Origin: Burkholderiales bacterium
GTDB lineage: Bacteria > Pseudomonadota > Gammaproteobacteria > Burkholderiales > SG8-39
Assembly: GCA_017880775.1 (NCBI GenBank)
Contig: JADGRQ010000019.1
Span: forward strand, 1 to 64,000
Length of the DNA: 64,000 nucleotides
Direction of reading: 5' to 3'
This document shows, piece by piece, positions 50,486-58,977 of the stretch. The first letter of the stretch is position 1. Each line of letters starts with the position of its first letter. Both the position numbers and the translations under genes were made by a program. The notes under the pieces were generated by a model. That model saw nothing but the letters and a program-made list of their open reading frames with translations. It made no database searches and was not told where the DNA came from.

Positions 50486-52282
50486 CTATTTCCGCGACCC
50501 GGGATCCAGGTCGATGTAGAGCCATTCGGAAAACAGCACCGGGTGTTTCCTGTAACCTACCACGTGGGGTTGAAGCAGCACGTTCCGATAGCGGCTGTCG
50601 GCGAGTATCCAGACCGTATGGACCTCCATCAGGCGCGCCATCTGCCGGTAAAGCCTGTTGCGCTCCGCGCTGTCGGGCATTGACCGCGAATTCTCGTACA
50701 ACCGGTCGAATTCGGGCGACCGGTAACACGCGGAATTGGTTTGCCCGGTGTTCGGTCCGTAGAGCAACTGCATGAAATTGTCGCCGTCCGGATAATCGGC
50801 AATCCAGGCTGCCGCGCGCATCATCAGACGGCACTCGTGTCCCAGTTTGTTCAGCTCGGCGAAGCGGTCCTTGTGGATCTCCAGCCGCACGCCGATCGAG
50901 TCGAGCGAGCGCTTGAACAGCTCGTCGAACTGGCGGTCGCGCTCGGTAGGCATCGACCAGTAGCGAATCACCAGGGGCTTGCCGCCGGGCAGCATGCGGT
51001 AGCCATCGGGTCCCCTCTTGTACTGGAACTTGTCCAGCAACGCGTTGGCCAATTGCGGATCGTACGGAATGCTGCTCCGGTAGCGCGGATCGTGGCCGGC
51101 GACGCCGGGCGGAATCGGAAACTGCGCCCGCATGGCCTGACCCTTGCGGATGATGCGGATCTGATCGTCGATCTTGTACGCCATCGCGATCGCGCGGCGC
51201 AGGGCGATCCTCTCCTTGCTGAAACCCGCCAGCGGGTTCGGCTGGTCACCGATTTTCTCCTGCATGTTGAAGAACGTGTAGGTAATCTCCGGATCGACGC
51301 TGCGGTCGAGGCGGATGCCGCGCCTTTCGAACTCGGGCCGCAACCTGCCGTCTTCAGTCATGAAGGTGGGCGCGACCTCCACCAGCTGATACTCGATATC
51401 CGTTTCCGCCCTCTGGAAGGCGAGCCAGCGGCTCTGGGTCTCGTCCATGACGCTGATCTCGACCGTCCCGATCGCGGGCAGCTTCCTGCCCTTCATCCTT
51501 GCCGCGATCTCGACGTCCAGAGGATCGTCGCCGGGGGCGAAATCCCAGATCTTGCCGCGGTAATCCGGGTTCGCCTCCAGCACGATCTTCGAGGATCGCG
51601 CGTACCGCTTCAGCAGATAGGGGCCCGTTCCGACGGGGTGGGAGTTGGTGTCGTCTCCGTACGCCTCGATCGCCTCGCGCGCGACTGCGCCGACCAGAGG
51701 AAAAGCGAGCATGTGGGAGAAATTGAAGTCGGGCCGGCGGAGCCGGATGCGAAGCGTGTACCGGTCGGGAACCTCGAGCCCCGCCGCCTTGGCGTCGTAA
51801 TCGAATCGGCGCGTCTTTTTTGCCTGCGCGGCGAGTTCGTCGAGCCCCACGATCTTGCCTTCGAAGAGGAACGCATACGGCGAGCGGTTTCGCGGATCGA
51901 GAAACCGCTTGATCGAGTACGCGTAGTCTCCGGCCGTCAGCTCCCGCTTGACGCCCTTGAATACCGGGTCGGCCGCGAAGTAGATTCCCTGCCTGATCTT
52001 CAGCGTGTAGGTCCTGCCGTCATCGGCAACCAGCGGCAGGGTTTCCGCAACGTTCGGCACCAGCCGTGCCGGTCGAGCCAGATAGTCGTAGGTCAGCAGC
52101 GGATCGAATATGGCGTCGATCACCTGCCCCGAATAGACGTCCGACACCTTCACCGGGTCGAATCCGGTCTCGGCCGTCGGGAACGTGACGCGCAGCGTCT
52201 TGTCGAGATCGGCGCCCTCGGACGCGAGCGGCAGGACGAGCGCGAGAAGCGCCAATGCAGCGAAACGCCGCGCGCGGAGCAT
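50486..52282 (-). CDS. Oligopeptide-type periplasmic binding protein (SBP family 5)
   Basis: This 598-residue receptor has a signal peptide ending near ASEGAD, then TLRVTFPTAETGFDPVKVSD, the start of the family 5 fold. Core segments are GDYAYSIKRFLDPRNRSPYA, VGTGPYLLKRYARSSKIVLE and AYKIDDQIRIIRKGQAMRAQ. It is the first gene of the long leftward operon that ends with yejF. Its ligand is probably a peptide or an organic oligomer. The start codon is 68 bases from the divergent fabI. Confidence 0.9.
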   Translation of the reverse strand: MLRARRFAALALLALVLPLASEGADLDKTLRVTFPTAETGFDPVKVSDVYSGQVIDAIFDPLLTYDYLARPARLVPNVAETLPLVADDGRTYTLKIRQGIYFAADPVFKGVKRELTAGDYAYSIKRFLDPRNRSPYAFLFEGKIVGLDELAAQAKKTRRFDYDAKAAGLEVPDRYTLRIRLRRPDFNFSHMLAFPLVGAVAREAIEAYGDDTNSHPVGTGPYLLKRYARSSKIVLEANPDYRGKIWDFAPGDDPLDVEIAARMKGRKLPAIGTVEISVMDETQSRWLAFQRAETDIEYQLVEVAPTFMTEDGRLRPEFERRGIRLDRSVDPEITYTFFNMQEKIGDQPNPLAGFSKERIALRRAIAMAYKIDDQIRIIRKGQAMRAQFPIPPGVAGHDPRYRSSIPYDPQLANALLDKFQYKRGPDGYRMLPGGKPLVIRYWSMPTERDRQFDELFKRSLDSIGVRLEIHKDRFAELNKLGHECRLMMRAAAWIADYPDGDNFMQLLYGPNTGQTNSACYRSPEFDRLYENSRSMPDSAERNRLYRQMARLMEVHTVWILADSRYRNVLLQPHVVGYRKHPVLFSEWLYIDLDPGSRK

Positions 52283-52312
52283 GCGGGAAAGTGTAGCAGG
52301 AAGGCCCTCCTA

Positions 52313-52318
52313 TATAAT
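52313..52318 (+). promoter_or_regulatory. -10 box of the fabI promoter
   Basis: TATAAT sits in CTATATAATCGCC, a perfect -10, 33 bases before the fabI ATG. No good -35 is visible; GTGTAG 16 bases upstream is weak. It lies in the short region divergent from the peptide receptor gene. Confidence 0.6.
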
Positions 52319-52350
52319 CGCCCGCTGCGATCGCACACAAGGACCCGCGA

Positions 52351-53154
52351 ATGGGTATCCTCGCCGGAAAGAAAATCCTCGTCACCGGGCTGCTGTCGAA
52401 CCGCTCGATCGCGTGGGGCATCGCGCGCGCAGCGCGGCGCGAGGGGGCTTCGCTCGCCCTTACCTATCAGAACGAGCGTTTCAGAGCGCGCGCCGAGGAG
52501 ATGGCCCATGAGCTGGGCGGCGCCATCACCCTGCCCTGCGAGGTGACCGAAGACGCCGAGATCGACCGCCTGTTCGGCGAACTCGGCAAGCAATGGGACG
52601 GCCTGGACGGCCTGGTCCACTCGATCGCATTCGCTCCGCGCGAGGCGATCACCGGAGAGTTCCTCGACGGCTTCACGCGCGACGCGTTCCGCCAGGCGCA
52701 CGATATCTCCGCCTACAGCTTCCCGGCGCTCGCGAAGGCGGCGCTGCCGATGATGAAGGACCGCAAGGCATCGCTGGTCACGCTGACTTATCTCGGGGCC
52801 GAGCGCGTGCTACCGCACTACAACACCATGGGACTCGCCAAGGCGTCGCTCGAAGCAGCCGTGCGCTATCTCGCCGCGAACCTCGGCCCGATGGGCATTC
52901 GAGTCAATGGCATCTCCGCGGGACCGATCAAGACGCTCGCCGCGGCCGGCATCGGCAACTTCACCAAGATTTTCAAGTTTGTCGAAAGCCAGTCGCCATT
53001 GCGCCGCAACGTGACCATCGATGATGTCGGCAATGCGGCGGCGTTCCTGCTTTCCGATCTCGCTTCGGGCATCACGGGCGAGATCATGCATGTCGACGGC
53101 GGGTTCAATACCGTGATTTCAGGCCTGTTCGGCGATCTGGGCGGGAACCTGTGA
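52351..53154 (+). CDS. fabI: Enoyl-[acyl-carrier-protein] reductase (NADH)
   Basis: The 267-residue short-chain dehydrogenase completes each fatty-acid elongation cycle by reducing enoyl-ACP. The N-terminal nucleotide motif VTGLLSNRSIAWGIARAARR is typical of FabI (not TGxxxGIG). The catalytic pair is in the Tyr-x6-Lys arrangement: Tyr in PHYNTMGLAKAS and Lys six residues later. VEAAVRYLA-type segments and GPIKTLAAAGIGNFTKIF follow. FabI is the triclosan/isoniazid-type target. It is followed by a Bug receptor whose GTG overlaps the TGA (GTGA). Confidence 0.95.
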   Translation: MGILAGKKILVTGLLSNRSIAWGIARAARREGASLALTYQNERFRARAEEMAHELGGAITLPCEVTEDAEIDRLFGELGKQWDGLDGLVHSIAFAPREAITGEFLDGFTRDAFRQAHDISAYSFPALAKAALPMMKDRKASLVTLTYLGAERVLPHYNTMGLAKASLEAAVRYLAANLGPMGIRVNGISAGPIKTLAAAGIGNFTKIFKFVESQSPLRRNVTIDDVGNAAAFLLSDLASGITGEIMHVDGGFNTVISGLFGDLGGNL

Positions 53155-54119
53155 AACTTTTCCTGCTGGCAGCGACGCTCGCATTCGCCACGATCGCGCA
53201 CGGGCAGGATGTCTATCCATCGCGTCCGGTCACGATGATCATACCGTTTCCGCCCGGCGGCGTAGCCGACCTCACGGCCCGCGCGGTTGCACCGGCGATG
53301 GAAAGGGCGCTGCGGCAGCCGATCGTGGCGGTCAACCGCACCGGCGCCGGCGGCGAAGTCGGCTATGAAGCAGCGGCGAAGGCCAGGCCCGACGGCTATA
53401 CGCTCCTGATGGCGCTGTCGTCGGTCACGATCGCGCCTGAATCACACCGCCTGTTCGACCGGCAGCCGAAATACGAAATGAACCAGCTTGCGCCGATCGC
53501 GCTGCTCTCGGCCGACCCGACAATCCTGGTGGTGCGCGCCGACAGCCCGTACCGGAGCGTCAGGGATTTCGTCGAGGCCGCGAAAGCCAATCCGGGGAAG
53601 ATCAACTATTCTTCTTCGGGTGTGTACGGCACCCTGCACGTCGCAATGGAGATGCTGGCACACGCCGCAGGAGTAAAGCTGTTTCACGTACCCTACCAGG
53701 GCGCCGGTCCTGCGGTCACCGCGCTGCTCGGCGGCCAGGTCGAGGCGCTCGCATCGGGCCCCTCGGCAGTCATCGCGCACATCAAGAGCGGCAAGCTTCG
53801 CGCGCTCGCCGGTTGGGGGGGCAAGCGCCTCGCCGCCTTGCCCGAACTGCCGACGTTCAAGGAACTCGGGATCGACGTCGAGTTCTACATCTGGGCGGGC
53901 ATGTTCGCGCCCGCCGGGACCCCGGAGCCGGCAATGAAGACGCTGCGCGAGGCGGCACGACAGGCGGCGAACGATCCGGATTTCAAGACAACGATGGAAA
54001 GGCTCGCGACGCCGATCGCCTACCTGGATGCGCCCGAGTTCGCCGCGTTCGTCGATCGCGACGCGAAGATGCTCGCAGCCGCGCTGAAAAGAATCGGAAG
54101 GATCGAGGACACGAAATAA
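53151..54119 (+). CDS. TctC/Bug-type periplasmic solute receptor
   Basis: This 322-residue product has a signal peptide ending near IAHGQD. Bug-family motifs are YPSRPVTMIIPFPPGGVADL, VAVNRTGAGGEVGYEAAAKA, PDGYTLLMALSSV, KINYSSSGVYGTLHV and FHVPYQGAGPAVTALLGGQV. It starts at a GTG overlapping the fabI stop, so it is translationally coupled to an essential lipid-synthesis gene, an unusual arrangement. The ligand is unknown. Confidence 0.88.
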   Translation: MKLFLLAATLAFATIAHGQDVYPSRPVTMIIPFPPGGVADLTARAVAPAMERALRQPIVAVNRTGAGGEVGYEAAAKARPDGYTLLMALSSVTIAPESHRLFDRQPKYEMNQLAPIALLSADPTILVVRADSPYRSVRDFVEAAKANPGKINYSSSGVYGTLHVAMEMLAHAAGVKLFHVPYQGAGPAVTALLGGQVEALASGPSAVIAHIKSGKLRALAGWGGKRLAALPELPTFKELGIDVEFYIWAGMFAPAGTPEPAMKTLREAARQAANDPDFKTTMERLATPIAYLDAPEFAAFVDRDAKMLAAALKRIGRIEDTK

Positions 54120-54126
54120 TTGCGTG

Positions 54127-54178
54127 CTGGATCCCCGCCCCCCGATAGATTCATTCGTGGGACAAGCTTCGCGGGGAT
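54127..54178. repeat. Degenerate REP-like palindrome
   Basis: GGATCCCCGCC near the left and GCGGGGATGACC at the right are inverted versions of the same core found at 15978-16048, separated by about 25 unrelated bases. It lies between the Bug receptor and ppiD stops, where such elements often act as terminators for convergent genes. Confidence 0.5.
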
Positions 54179-54189
54179 GACCCTGCGGG

Positions 54190-56082
54190 TCACTTCTTCT
54201 CGAGGTTTGCCGTGTTGATCGCGATCTTTGCGCGCGCGCGCAGACTGGCCACGTAGGCTTCGTACTGCTGGGCACCGGCAGCCTGCGCCTGCCGCTCCGC
54301 TGCGGCCTTCGCCGCCTGCGCCTCGGGCGCCGCCTCGGCAACCTTGATCACCCGGTAGAGCGCGTAACCTTCCTCGCCCTTCATCGCACCGGTATGGGCC
54401 GGCAGCTTTGCCGGGTCGACCGCGAGTACCGACCGAAGGGTCTGCGCATCCAGCCCGCCCGGATTGCGGCGTGAAACGCTCCGCGCCGGGCCCCACTTGA
54501 TTCCCGCATCCTCGCCCTTCTGCAGCCGGGCGAGCCTTGCCTCGCCGTCGGTTTTTGCCAGCTTCGCCGCCTCGCTGCGGCGCAGTACGGCTTCGATTTC
54601 GGCGCGCACTTCCTCGAACTTGCGTTGCGCCACGGGGCGGTGCTCGAGCACGCGTGCAGCCACTAGAACATTGGGCGCGATTTCGATCGCGTCGGTGTTG
54701 CGCCGGAACTTGATCGAGTCGGGCGAGAACAGCGCCCCGAGCAGCTTCGCGTTCGCGAGTGCGCTCTTGGGTTCCGGCGGGGACCTTCCGATCCAATCCG
54801 AGGTCTGCACCTTCAGCTTGAATTTCTCCGCCGCGGGCTGGAGGCTGTCGGACTGCTCGTAGACGGTGTTCGAGAACGCCTCAGCGGCTTCGGCAAAGCG
54901 CCGCGTGCCTTTTTGGCGCGCGAGTTCAGCCGACAGCTCGGCGCGCACTTCGTCGAGCGTCCGGGTCTTGCCGGGCTGGATGCCGGTCAGCCGGATGATG
55001 TGGTAGCCGAATTCGGATTCGACGACGTCACTGATCTCGTTTTCCCGCAGCTTGTCGGCCGCATCCTCGAACGGCTTCGCCATCATCCCGTGGCCAAACA
55101 GGCCCAGATCGCCGCCGCGCTCGGCGGACCCGGTGTCCTGCGAATATTGCTTCGCGAGCTCGGCAAAACGTGCCGGGGACTTGCGCACCTGCGCGAGTAT
55201 CTCGTCGGCCTTCTTGCGTGCCGCCTGCCGGTCCTCCGCCTTCGCGTCCGTGGCGATCTGGATCAGGATGTGACTCGCGCGCCGCTGCTCGTCTTGGCGG
55301 TACTGGCTGACGCGCGCATCGTAGGCCGCCTTGAGTTCGGCCTCGCTCACCGGCTCCTGCGCGCCCAGCTGTTCGGCCGAAAGAACCACGTACTCGGCCT
55401 TGACCGCCTCGGGCGTGCGGAACTCCGCGAGGTTGGCTTCGTAATGGCTCTTGAGCGTGGCTTCGTCGATCTTCACCTGCGACAGGAACGGCTGCGCCGA
55501 AATCACGGCTTCCGCGATCTCGCGCGTCTGCTCTTCGAGCGCGACCAGGCGCGCCGCGACCTCGCGCGACTGGATCGCGCCGGCCGCCACCGAGCGGCCG
55601 ATCTGCTCCAGCCGGATGTCGCGGCGAAGGCTCTCGACGAACGCCTCCTCGGTGAGGTTTTGCGCCCGCAGCAGCAGTTTCGCGGTTTCCGGGTCGAAGC
55701 GCCCGTCCTTCTGGAACGCCGGGATGCCGCCAATCACTTCGTCCAGCCGTGCCTTGCTCACCATGAGCCGCGCGCGAGCAGCCTCCGCGGAAATCACCCG
55801 CTGGTTGATCATCGCATCGAGCACCCCGCGACGCATGTCGGCGGTATCGAAGGCGGCCGGATCGACGCCCGGCCCCACCAGGCGCCGCATGCGCTCCTGC
55901 TGCTGGCGCAGCTCCTCGGTGAACTCGCGCTGCGATATGCTCGCGCCGTCGACCGCGGCCACGTCCTCGGCGTTGCTTCTACCCCTCGTGTACGCCTCCA
56001 GTCCGAAGAATGCGAACGGAATGATGATCAGGCCCAGAATGACCTGGATCAGGCGTTTGTGTTTTTCGACCAGATCGAACAT
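54190..56082 (-). CDS. ppiD: Peptidyl-prolyl isomerase-type periplasmic chaperone PpiD
   Basis: The 630-residue inner-membrane-anchored chaperone has a single N-terminal membrane helix (LIQVILGLIIIPFAFFGLEA), SurA-like N-terminal chaperone segments (residues about 40-190) and one parvulin domain (RASHILIQIATDAKAEDRQA, then YSQDTGSAERGGDLGLFGHG, near residues 265-360). The C-terminal part is helix-rich. It helps outer-membrane proteins leave the Sec translocon. Length matches (E. coli 623). Position next to tRNA-Asp and tRNA-Val is conserved in betaproteobacteria. Confidence 0.92.
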   Translation of the reverse strand: MFDLVEKHKRLIQVILGLIIIPFAFFGLEAYTRGRSNAEDVAAVDGASISQREFTEELRQQQERMRRLVGPGVDPAAFDTADMRRGVLDAMINQRVISAEAARARLMVSKARLDEVIGGIPAFQKDGRFDPETAKLLLRAQNLTEEAFVESLRRDIRLEQIGRSVAAGAIQSREVAARLVALEEQTREIAEAVISAQPFLSQVKIDEATLKSHYEANLAEFRTPEAVKAEYVVLSAEQLGAQEPVSEAELKAAYDARVSQYRQDEQRRASHILIQIATDAKAEDRQAARKKADEILAQVRKSPARFAELAKQYSQDTGSAERGGDLGLFGHGMMAKPFEDAADKLRENEISDVVESEFGYHIIRLTGIQPGKTRTLDEVRAELSAELARQKGTRRFAEAAEAFSNTVYEQSDSLQPAAEKFKLKVQTSDWIGRSPPEPKSALANAKLLGALFSPDSIKFRRNTDAIEIAPNVLVAARVLEHRPVAQRKFEEVRAEIEAVLRRSEAAKLAKTDGEARLARLQKGEDAGIKWGPARSVSRRNPGGLDAQTLRSVLAVDPAKLPAHTGAMKGEEGYALYRVIKVAEAAPEAQAAKAAAERQAQAAGAQQYEAYVASLRARAKIAINTANLEKK

Positions 56083-56124
56083 TGGCGAAATGAAAGGGCG
56101 AACCTTCGTTCGCCCTTGAAATGT

Positions 56125-56201
56125 TGGCGGAGTGGACGGGACTCGAACCCGCGACCCCCGGCGTGACAGGCCGGTATTCTAACCAACTGAACTACCACTC
56201 C
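56125..56201 (-). tRNA. tRNA-Asp (GTC)
   Basis: The minus strand gives acceptor GGAGTGG (56201-56195) pairing CCACTCC, discriminator G and an encoded CCA (56127-56125). The anticodon loop contains GTC (CCTGTCACG), the D-arm starts AGTTCAGTTGG and the T-arm is GCGGGTTCGAGTCCCG. All three arms pair normally. It lies just downstream of ppiD and upstream of the disrupted tRNA-Val. Confidence 0.95.
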
Positions 56202-56205
56202 TGCA

Positions 56206-56253
56206 TGGTGGGTGCGGAGAGGGTCGAACTCCCGACATCTGCCTTGTAAGGGC
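56206..56253 (-). other. 3' part of tRNA-Val (TAC): probable attachment site of the integrated element
   Basis: On the minus strand the sequence reads from the anticodon loop CTTACAA through TGTCGGGAGTTCGACCC and acceptor CGCACCCACCA, the 3' half of a tRNA-Val. No D-arm or 5' acceptor strand precedes it: beyond 56253 the sequence is unrelated to tRNA and leads to an integrase gene. In betaproteobacteria a tRNA-Val and tRNA-Asp pair lies next to ppiD. The element therefore entered here, and this is the att core (about 48 bases). The intact tRNA-Val is expected at the far end, outside the window. Confidence 0.8.
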
Positions 56254-56398
56254 GGAATTCCGGGCTTTCGGCGTCCATCCACGTCCATCTAAATACACAA
56301 CCTACAGAGGGAAAACCGCCAAACCGTCTACACCAGTCCACTTGCGTTTAAGGCCGTACAGTTTCATACTCGTTTCGTACCTGACCGGAATCTCGACC
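56254..56398. other. Left end of the integrated element, before the integrase
   Basis: The 145 bases between the attachment core and the integrase start carry no recognisable gene. They include an A+T-enriched part (AATACACAACCTACAGAGG). This is where integrase arm-binding sites would be expected, but no repeated unit is clear by eye. Confidence 0.4.
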
Positions 56399-57525
56399 AT
56401 GCGCATCGACCGAGTAGACACCCGAGCCAAGCTCAAACTACGCCGCGACCCCTACTGGTATCGCATCCTGCAGGGCCGCTACATCGGCTATCGCCGGATG
56501 TCTGTCACGACCCCCGGCACCTGGCTCGCCCGATACTACGACGGCGAAGTCTACAAATACCACCGTCTCGGCGAATTCGAGATTTTACCCGAAAAGGGGC
56601 GCTTCGACGCTGCCCGGCGCGCGGCTGAGGAGTGGTTCAAGCACCTGGACCGCGGCGGCTCGAGCGTGGCATCGAGCGTTAAGGCCGCGTGCGCCGCCTA
56701 CGTCGAGCATTTGAAGGTCGAGAAGTCAGAGGCGGCAGCCGCGGATGCGAAGGGGCGCTTCGGCCGGCTGGTCGACGCCGATCTGCTCGGCCCGATCCTG
56801 CTGCAAAAGCTGGCTCCACGTCATGTAGTCGATTGGAAAGTCCGGGTGCTCGCGAAAGGCGGCACGCGCGGATCGTTCAACCGCAACGCAACTGCACTGC
56901 GGGCTGCGCTCAACCTTGCCTATCAGCGCCGTGAAGTAGCCAGCGACCATGCTTGGTCAGATGAGCTTCGACCCTTCAAGCAAGCCGATGGGCAGCGCAC
57001 GCTGTACCTCGACCTCGACGCGCGTCGCAAGCTGATCGAGAAAGCCCCCGCGGAAGTACGTCCCCTGCTCACGGCGCTGGCGCTGGTGCCCATGCGCCCG
57101 GGTGAACTGGTCAACACCTGAGGGTCGAGAACCTGGACGCAGCACAGCGCCTCCTGAACGTCCCCGGAGGCAAGACCGGGGCGCGGCCGATCCCGCTCGG
57201 CGCCGAGGCGCTGGCGCACTTCACGGAATGCGCGCGCGACAAGCTGCCCGGAGCGTGGCTGATTGCGCGCAGCGATGGCGGGCAGTGGACCCGCTATTCA
57301 TGGGGCGACGCGGTCAGGGAAGCCGTACAGGCCGCGAAGCTACCGAAGGCCACCTGCGCCTACACGCTGCGGCACAGCTCGATCACCGATCTCGTCAAGG
57401 GCGGCTTGGATCTGTTCCACGTCGCCAAGGTCGCCGGCACGAGTGTGCTGATGATCGAACGGCATTACGGGCACCTGCAACGCGAGCACGCGAGGAGCGC
57501 GCTCGAGAAGCTGGCCCTTGCATAG
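56399..57525 (+). pseudogene. Tyrosine integrase, frameshifted near the catalytic core
   Basis: From ATG 56399 the first part (about 240 residues) is an integrase N-terminus and core-binding domain ending ALALVPMRPGELVNT, which includes the first catalytic Arg. A TGA at 57119 ends this frame. The next frame (from CTGAGG at 57118) supplies the remainder: RVENLDAAQRLLNVPGGKTG, the His/Arg box AYTLRHSSIT and the Tyr context LMIERHYGH. Removal of two bases near 57113-57118 (AACACC to AACC) restores a single frame to 57525. Both halves are well conserved, so the defect is either very recent or a sequencing error. The gene lies next to the tRNA-Val fragment and would have inserted the element there. 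Confidence 0.8.
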
Positions 57526-57550
57526 ACCGACCCGGCGGATTCCGGAAAGC

Positions 57551-57583
57551 GGCCCGAACGCTCGCGATAACGAGCGCCGGGCC
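57551..57583. other. Strong GC-rich hairpin downstream of the integrase
   Basis: GGCCCG (57551-57556) pairs CGGGCC (57578-57583) and CGCTCG (57559-57564) pairs CGAGCG (57571-57576) around CGATAA. Two A and one C form a small internal loop. No T-run follows, so it is not a typical intrinsic terminator. It could block read-through from the integrase into the following genes, or bind a protein. Confidence 0.6.
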
Positions 57584-57619
57584 TGACCACAACGCAGCAC
57601 CTGATTGGAGGTACGCATC

Positions 57620-58390
57620 ATGGCTGAGCGGCAGTCTACTGCTGAAGACCTGAAGAGCGGGTCCGACCTATTCGCCGACTTCTACAACGGGACCCAGGAG
57701 GAACTTGTGGCCGCCGGCGTCTGCAAACGCAATTGGTTTCCCGAGGCGCTAATTCCGGAGTTCTGCAAGGATGGGCGGCCAAAGATTGGGAACAACGGGC
57801 GCCAGCGCTACAAGCGCACGTATTGCGTCGAGAATTCTTCGCCTGCTGTTGAGCTTTGGCATCGCCGAGATTCCTTCGGGCACGAATTTTGGATCGTTCG
57901 TATCGAAGTTACGAAACAGGAAGCCGCACGGCGCCAGACCGACAGTAACCGGGAAGCCGAAACACAGGCCAGAGAGGACGAAAAGCGGTGTCGTGAACGG
58001 GAGGAACAGACCGCTCGTGCGAAAGAGGCGGCGCGTCCGGTCGTCAGCCAATTGCGCAAGCGTTACCCAGACCTAATCCTCATCGAGGGTGAAATTCATA
58101 CTTGCGACGATGGAAACCGCGTGCAGAGCCTGACGTTCTACGCTCGCTCGTTGGAGGCTCTCCGTCGGCACGATCTGTTGACGGAGGAGATCTTGAGCGT
58201 TCCGCTGGAGAACAACAATAGCTTCGGTGAGATCAAGGGCGGCGGCAGTTTCTTTTTCTTCTCCGGCAGTGACGCCCGCGGAGCGTACTGGTATATCACC
58301 CTGCGAACTCAAGAGACGCTGCGGGAGAGGAAATGCTTCCCGGTGACGGAAGCGAGGGGACTGCTCAAGAGTATCGCCGCCAGAGCATGA
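57620..58390 (+). CDS. Phage-element protein of unknown function
   Basis: The 256-residue product has GGAGG eight bases before ATG 57620. The N-terminal half has acidic and aromatic stretches. A charged, probably coiled-coil segment rich in Arg/Glu (QAREDEKRCREREEQTARAK) follows at about residues 118-140, then a basic/aromatic C-terminal part (FGEIKGGGSFFFFSGSDARG). The four-Phe run is distinctive. No family recognised. Overlaps the next gene by four bases (ATGA), so both form a unit just after the integrase. Confidence 0.6.
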   Translation: MAERQSTAEDLKSGSDLFADFYNGTQEELVAAGVCKRNWFPEALIPEFCKDGRPKIGNNGRQRYKRTYCVENSSPAVELWHRRDSFGHEFWIVRIEVTKQEAARRQTDSNREAETQAREDEKRCREREEQTARAKEAARPVVSQLRKRYPDLILIEGEIHTCDDGNRVQSLTFYARSLEALRRHDLLTEEILSVPLENNNSFGEIKGGGSFFFFSGSDARGAYWYITLRTQETLRERKCFPVTEARGLLKSIAARA

Positions 58391-58917
58391 ACCGCGGCGA
58401 ACGCTCAGTGAGCAGGAAGAGCAAGGTACCGCGGGCCAGATCACCGGCTCGCGTTGCTTCGCGCAAGAAGTCTGATGAAATGTTTGTCATGGTCAAGGGA
58501 TCGGGCGGTGGATTCGTTCTTTCCTTGTACCGACTGGAGCAGATCGAAGCTGCGCTCAGGCGAGGTGATCCACTTGACGATCGCGCCCGGCGGGATGTGC
58601 TCAGGTTGATTGATCACGTCGCATTCCGTCACCTGCAGGAAACCTGGTCCCACCGCGGACGCCGGGCCGACCCAACGATGAAGCTGTGCGCTGCAATCGT
58701 CCATGAGCTTCACGCGCACCATGGAATCAAGATTGAGGCCGCTGTGTCGGCGATGGTGCGCGAGGATTTCGGCACCGAAGATGCGCGCCGCAAGTTGCGC
58801 CAAAATATAGAGCGCGCCCATCGAACGCTCAATGCCAGCGGCACGAAATATCCTGTCGCCGAGAGACTTGTGCGTGAGGCCCTGGCGCGCATCAATCCCC
58901 CGCAAGACCGGAAGTAA
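58387..58917 (+). CDS. Phage-element protein of unknown function
   Basis: The 176-residue product begins with a strongly basic N-terminus (SRKSKVPRARSPARVASRKK) and continues with helix-rich segments (FVLSLYRLEQIEAALRRGDP, LVREALARINP). It shares no recognisable motif with known families. Basic N-terminus and helical content suggest a nucleic-acid-binding protein; this is inference. It is translated by ATGA overlap with the previous gene and is followed by an 87-base gap with a possible operator hairpin. Confidence 0.55.
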   Translation: MNRGERSVSRKSKVPRARSPARVASRKKSDEMFVMVKGSGGGFVLSLYRLEQIEAALRRGDPLDDRARRDVLRLIDHVAFRHLQETWSHRGRRADPTMKLCAAIVHELHAHHGIKIEAAVSAMVREDFGTEDARRKLRQNIERAHRTLNASGTKYPVAERLVREALARINPPQDRK

Positions 58918-58977
58918 TTCGCTCGAATTGTTTCCGCCTGTTGTTCTGGCGTAGCCTGCGCCGCATGTTCTAGTCTG

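Noticed and set aside
49516..50775. 419-codon plus-strand frame across the OppB-like permease
   Set aside because: Antisense artefact without protein-like composition.
50741..52546. 601-codon plus-strand frame opposite the peptide receptor
   Set aside because: Shadow frame; the minus-strand receptor explains the region and fabI overlaps its end.
57102..57653. 183-codon frame after the integrase stop as a separate gene
   Set aside because: The integrase C-terminal motifs lie in a different frame; this one has no domain.
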